Program-made: the position numbers and the translations under genes | Notes under the pieces: generated by a model | The model's database searches: none | What the model saw: the letters and a program-made list of their open reading frames with translations, nothing else | What the model was told of the DNA's origin: nothing | Assembly (NCBI GenBank): GCA_027624995.1 | Contig: JAQBTI010000056.1 | Span: 1-10,748, forward strand | Source of the DNA: Chloroflexota bacterium | Lineage (GTDB): Bacteria; Chloroflexota; Dehalococcoidia; Lucifugimonadales; CATQGZ01 | Reading direction: 5' to 3' | DNA: 10,748 nucleotides | Shown: piece by piece, positions 7,481 through 10,748 of the stretch | How positions within the stretch are numbered: the first letter of the stretch is position 1 | Layout: every line of letters begins with the position of its first letter

Positions 7481-9904
7481 TTGCCCGGGCGCGCGCTATC
7501 CGATCTGAAGGTTGTCGAGTATAGCCGTGGAGTAGCGGGCGCGATGTGCGCCAAGGCCTTCGCGGACCTCGGCGCCGATGTCATAAAGGTAGAGCCACCG
7601 GACGGCGATCCGGCCCGCCGCTTTGGGCCGTTCCCTGGTGACCATCCGAACACCGAAGCCAGTGGCCGTTTCATCTACCTCAACGCCAACAAACGTGGCG
7701 TCACCCTCGATCTGAACTCTGCAGCGGACTATGAGCGGATGTCCCGGCTCCTGGCCGGGGCAGATGTCTTCGTCACAGACCTGGCGAGGCTGGACCTGAT
7801 CGCCCTCGGGCTCGACTACGAGAGGCTGGGCCCGGTCCACCCCCACTTGGTGGCCACATACTCGACCCCGTTCGGACTGACCGGGCCTTATCGTGATTAC
7901 AAGGGCCCCGACCTCGTCGTCTACCACATGGGTGGTCTGGGCTATGAGACGCCGTGGTTCTCTGTGACCGATCCCGAGAACCAGCGCCCGTTGCGCGCCG
8001 GTGGATACCAGTCCGAGTACATGACGGGCTGGACAGCGGCGCTGGCCTCTATGATCGCCGTCTTCTATAGGGACGCCTACGGCGTGGGTCAGATGGTTGA
8101 CGTCTCAGCGATGGAGACGATCGCCGATCACATCCGCGCCAACTTCGCCATATTCTCCCACGATATTTCACAGCTTCCGGAGAGCCGGCTGAAGGCCCAT
8201 TTCCCCTGGATATGGGAGTGCAAGGATGGATACATATCCACCTCTTTCACCTTCCAGCACTGGTGGGATGCGCTGAAAGAGCTCATGGGCCGTCCGGAGT
8301 GGGCCGACAGCGAAGAGTACTCGAAAGTGGAAGTGCTCATACCTGCGGCCGATGAGGTGGGCCCCTGGATTTCCGAATGGATGAAGCAGTTCACTCGTCG
8401 GGAGCTCTTCCAGATGCTGCAGGAGAATGGAGTACCGTGCTTCCCGGTCTACTCCGTCGGCGAGGTGACCCGGTCGCCGCAGTATGTCGAAAGAGGCTTT
8501 TTCGCCGAGCAGGACCATCCCGTGGTAGGGAAGATCATGCAGCCAGGCCCGCCCGTTCGGATGTGGGGGACGCCCTGGAGCCTCAAACGTCCCGCTCCCA
8601 CCCTGGGGCAGCACAACTCCGAGATCTTCGGCGAGCCGGCGGGCCGTCCCAAAAGGGCTGAGCGTTCACTACCCACGGTCAACGGGACGAAGAACAAGCC
8701 TCTACAGGGAGTGAGGGTACTCGACTTCGGATGGATACTCTCGGTTCCGCACTGTACCCAGTGGCTAGGCAGCATGGGCGCCGAGATCCTTCGAGTGGAG
8801 TCAAATGCCCACACGGAGGCGGGGCGCACGGGAGCGAGGGCCAGCACTGACGGAGTCACGGGCGTCAATCGCTCCGGCCCGTGGAACAACAACAACTACA
8901 GCAAGCTTGGCCTGACCCTGAACCTCAAGGACCCGAGGGCTATCGATCTCGTCAAGGAGCTGGTCGCGACGTGCGACATCGTCGGTGAGAATTTCGCGCC
9001 GGGTGTCATGGAGAGGCTCGGACTAGGTTACGAAGCGCTGCGTGAAGTGAGTCCAGATCTTATATATCTGAGCGGCTCAACCCTAGGTGTAAATGGGCCA
9101 GATTACGAAGCGACCGGATGGGGACCAAACACCCTGTCTTACGGCGGGCTCATATCGCTGACCGGATACGAGGCCGACGCCCCCGTACAGGCGGGCGGCA
9201 ACCTCCCTGACTATCTGATCGGAACCGTGATGGGGTTCCACGTGCTAAGTGCCCTTTCGCACCGACGCCGGACCGGCGAAGGCCAGTATATAGAGGTGTC
9301 GATGGCCGAAACGGTGAGCACGCTGATCCCCGAGGCCTTTATGGACTTCTCCATGAACGGCAGAGAATTGGGACGCACCGGAAACCACGTGCCCGAGATG
9401 TCACCGCACGAAGTCTACCCCGCTGAGGGCCTCGATCAATGGGTTGCGATCGCGGTTGCGGATGATCAGGAATGGCGGTCCCTATGCGGGGCGGCAGGCC
9501 ATCCCGAGTGGTCTTCCGACCCGCGGTTTGCCACCCTGGGAGACAGAAAGCGGAACGAGAACGAGCTCGACCGCATCATCGGGGAGTGGACCGCGACGCT
9601 CCCGCCCCGGGATGCGATGCACCTGCTGCAGGGTGTCGGGGTCGCGGCCGGGCCGGTGATGAGCACCTTCGATCTACTAGAAGACCCGCACTTCACCGAG
9701 CGGGGCTTTGTGATCGAGCTGGACCATCCCGAGGTGGGACCTCGGGCGGTCGCCGGGCTCCCCGCCAGATTCAGCGCCATGCCCGACGTCGCCTACTTTC
9801 CCGCGCCTCTTCTAGGGCAGCACAACGACTATGTATTCGGGGAGCTGTTGGGACTGGACGAAGACCGGGTCAGGCAGTTCATGGACGATGAGGTTATCTA
9901 CTAG
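7481..9904 (+). CDS. Fused two-domain family III CoA-transferase (CaiB/BaiF type)
   Basis: An 807-residue protein made of two full CaiB/BaiF CoA-transferase units joined by a linker of about 20 residues (386-407); single-domain members are about 400 residues. The family moves CoA between carboxylic acids through an aspartyl-CoA thioester intermediate. Domain 1 (about 5-385) opens with LSDLKVVEYSRGVAGAM and closes with LGQHNSEIFGE. Domain 2 (about 408-800) opens with LQGVRVLDFGWILS and closes with LGQHNDYVFGE. The active-site region aligns without gaps: PLRAGGYQSEYMTG in domain 1, PVQAGGNLPDYLIG in domain 2. Asp577 of domain 2 matches the catalytic Asp; domain 1 has Glu179 there. Domain 2 is thus probably the catalytic half by this criterion, with domain 1 structural or altered. 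Substrates cannot be named; carnitine, bile-acid, formyl/oxalate and racemase relatives are all possible. The protein is probably cytosolic, with no signal sequence. The gene has its own promoter and TTG start and faces the phosphatase gene. Confidence 0.9.
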   Translation: MPGRALSDLKVVEYSRGVAGAMCAKAFADLGADVIKVEPPDGDPARRFGPFPGDHPNTEASGRFIYLNANKRGVTLDLNSAADYERMSRLLAGADVFVTDLARLDLIALGLDYERLGPVHPHLVATYSTPFGLTGPYRDYKGPDLVVYHMGGLGYETPWFSVTDPENQRPLRAGGYQSEYMTGWTAALASMIAVFYRDAYGVGQMVDVSAMETIADHIRANFAIFSHDISQLPESRLKAHFPWIWECKDGYISTSFTFQHWWDALKELMGRPEWADSEEYSKVEVLIPAADEVGPWISEWMKQFTRRELFQMLQENGVPCFPVYSVGEVTRSPQYVERGFFAEQDHPVVGKIMQPGPPVRMWGTPWSLKRPAPTLGQHNSEIFGEPAGRPKRAERSLPTVNGTKNKPLQGVRVLDFGWILSVPHCTQWLGSMGAEILRVESNAHTEAGRTGARASTDGVTGVNRSGPWNNNNYSKLGLTLNLKDPRAIDLVKELVATCDIVGENFAPGVMERLGLGYEALREVSPDLIYLSGSTLGVNGPDYEATGWGPNTLSYGGLISLTGYEADAPVQAGGNLPDYLIGTVMGFHVLSALSHRRRTGEGQYIEVSMAETVSTLIPEAFMDFSMNGRELGRTGNHVPEMSPHEVYPAEGLDQWVAIAVADDQEWRSLCGAAGHPEWSSDPRFATLGDRKRNENELDRIIGEWTATLPPRDAMHLLQGVGVAAGPVMSTFDLLEDPHFTERGFVIELDHPEVGPRAVAGLPARFSAMPDVAYFPAPLLGQHNDYVFGELLGLDEDRVRQFMDDEVIY

Positions 9905-9919
9905 GGGGCGGCCAGCCCC
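9905..9919 (+). terminator. Short GC hairpin right after the CoA-transferase stop
   Basis: GGGGC (9905-9909) pairs with GCCCC (9915-9919) over a five-base loop, starting at the base after the stop codon. There is no T-tract, only CCCC-rich sequence. It is a weak candidate for transcription end between the convergent genes. Confidence 0.25.
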
Positions 9920-9949
9920 TCCCCGCAGGAGGAATCTTCGCCGTGTGAC

Positions 9950-9976
9950 TGTCACCCTGAGCGAAGCGAAGAGTCT
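9950..9976. repeat. Copy of a TGAGCGAAGCGAAG-type interspersed repeat
   Basis: The core CCTGAGCGAAGCGAAGAG within the span closely resembles a short dispersed element common in intergenic regions of Chloroflexi and other environmental genomes (typical form: GTCA-CCTGAGCGAAGCGAAGG-TCT). In the usual form an ACCCT/AGGGT inverted repeat flanks the core; here the right arm reads AGAGT, so the stem is weakened. A GTGAC/GTCAC inverted repeat (9945-9955) overlaps its left edge. It lies between two convergent genes, the usual place for such elements. Only one copy is in this window, so its repeat nature rests on recall of the motif. Confidence 0.5.
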
Positions 9977-10000
9977 GCTGGAGCATGGGGCTTGGCCGGG

Positions 10001-10741
10001 CTATTCGACCAGGGCTTCCCTCAGAGACTCGACCTGCGTAGCACTCAGCCCACAACCGCGAACATAGGCCTCCACACCGCCGTACCGGTCCTCTAAATGG
10101 GCAAGCGTCTCCAGCATCGCCTCCGGCGGGCAATGATCGCTTTCGTAGTCCTCGACCGTATAGGTCGCGCGCAAGTCCGGTGGAGCAAACTCATTGACAT
10201 AGACGTCGAAGAGTTGGGATGCGCTGAGTGCATAGTCCTCAGCGATGGTCTGCTCAGGTACCCCGGCCAGGCTAAGAAGCAAGGCCGATATGATGCCCGT
10301 CCGGTCCTTGCCAGCCGAGCAGTGGAATACCGCAGGCGACCCGCTCGGACTCGCCAATGTCGCCAGAGTCTTGCCGACCTGGTCCTGGACCTGGTCTAAC
10401 CACAGTCCATACAACGTTCCCAATCTTCCTGCCGCTTCCGCATCGACCGATGATTGGGAGGCCGGGTCTTCTCCTAGCAGGTTTTGATGGTGGTACGTTA
10501 CCAGCGAGGAGTCGGCGAACACGTTAGGCGCTTTTTGCACCTCCCAGGTCCTTCGGAGGTCGATTACGGTCCGAACCCCGTACTGCACAAGGCGCTCCTG
10601 AGATCGGGGAGTCAGCCGGTTTATCCCGTCACTCCGGAGGAACGTCCGCCATCGAGTCTGGCGCCCGTCCAGAGTCGGATAGCCGCCCAGGGCACGCACT
10701 TGGGAGGCGCCCTCGAGGGCGATATGTCGGCGCGGCTGCAT
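10001..10741 (-). CDS. Protein tyrosine/serine phosphatase (Y_phosphatase3-like)
   Basis: A 246-residue protein with the cysteine-phosphatase P-loop HCSAGKDRTG (140-149; Cys141 nucleophile, Arg147 phosphate-binding). N-terminal family blocks are LEGASQVRALGGYPTLDGRQTRW (9-31, written here with its key residues Arg16, Gly19-Gly20 and Trp31), RSDGINRLT (36-44) and VIDLRR (59-64). EDYALS (168-173) after the P-loop is also typical. Relatives dephosphorylate phosphotyrosine, phosphoserine or phosphoinositides; the substrate here is unknown. The protein looks cytosolic. The ATG at 10741 gives the N-terminus expected for the family, but only seven bases upstream are visible, so its ribosome site and promoter cannot be judged. 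It ends in TAG and converges on the CoA-transferase gene with a 96-base gap, so the two are not co-regulated as an operon. Confidence 0.88.
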   Translation of the reverse strand: MQPRRHIALEGASQVRALGGYPTLDGRQTRWRTFLRSDGINRLTPRSQERLVQYGVRTVIDLRRTWEVQKAPNVFADSSLVTYHHQNLLGEDPASQSSVDAEAAGRLGTLYGLWLDQVQDQVGKTLATLASPSGSPAVFHCSAGKDRTGIISALLLSLAGVPEQTIAEDYALSASQLFDVYVNEFAPPDLRATYTVEDYESDHCPPEAMLETLAHLEDRYGGVEAYVRGCGLSATQVESLREALVE

Positions 10742-10748
10742 CGTCGGG

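Noticed and set aside
7465..7524. Short ATG-initiated frame overlapping the CoA-transferase start (possible leader peptide)
   Set aside because: The ATG has no Shine-Dalgarno; the strong one nearby is spaced for the TTG at 7481. Overlap is probably incidental.
9927..9947. AGGAGG followed by GTG codons between the convergent genes (possible small gene)
   Set aside because: The first GTG is followed at once by TGA; the next gives a peptide that runs through the repeat element into the antisense of the phosphatase gene.
1..10748. CRISPR arrays, tRNA or rRNA genes, defence or toxin-antitoxin modules
   Set aside because: No regularly spaced repeats, tRNA-like cloverleaf sequence or recognisable defence proteins were seen on either strand.

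Overview
The window is protein-dense, G+C-rich (about 60% by eye) bacterial DNA with six protein-coding loci and short spacers; no stretch over 300 bases lacks a gene. The gene mix is a ceramidase-like hydrolase, a GGT-like Ntn hydrolase, an SDR epimerase, a very large Asp-box propeller protein and a tandem-domain CaiB/BaiF CoA-transferase. Together with an interspersed TGAGCGAAGCGAAG-type repeat, it suggests an environmental, heterotrophic Chloroflexota-like lineage (Dehalococcoidia/SAR202 type). That placement is an inference from gene content and style; no marker gene is present.

Layout: (1) 1-858 (+), the 3' part of a neutral/alkaline ceramidase-like protein cut by the window edge. (2) 859-1104, a spacer with a plausible sigma70-type promoter. 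(3) 1105-2901 (+), a gamma-glutamyltransferase-superfamily protein, then 19 bases later (4) 2921-3895 (+), an NAD(P)-dependent epimerase/reductase interrupted by an in-frame TAG at 3617-3619. (5) 4007-7189 (+), a 1060-residue multi-Asp-box (BNR/VPS10-like) beta-propeller protein with no signal peptide. (6) 7190-7480, a 291-base spacer with a strong hairpin, a decayed IS110-type transposase fragment on the minus strand, and a good promoter plus Shine-Dalgarno for the next gene. (7) 7481-9904 (+), a fused two-domain family III CoA-transferase. (8) 9905-10000, a short convergent spacer with an interspersed-repeat copy. (9) 10001-10741 (-), a tyrosine-phosphatase-like protein.

The forward genes may form two or three transcription units: GGT-like plus epimerase, possibly the propeller gene, and a separate unit for the CoA-transferase. 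All look like catabolic or accessory enzymes acting on amides, sugars or CoA esters, but the sequence does not tie them into one pathway. I found no clear new multi-gene system. The most notable points are the nonsense-split epimerase, enzymes whose usual catalytic or substrate-binding residues are replaced (ceramidase-like Ser to His; GGT-like pocket; Asp to Glu in one half of the CoA-transferase), and two large proteins that lack the export signals usual in their families.
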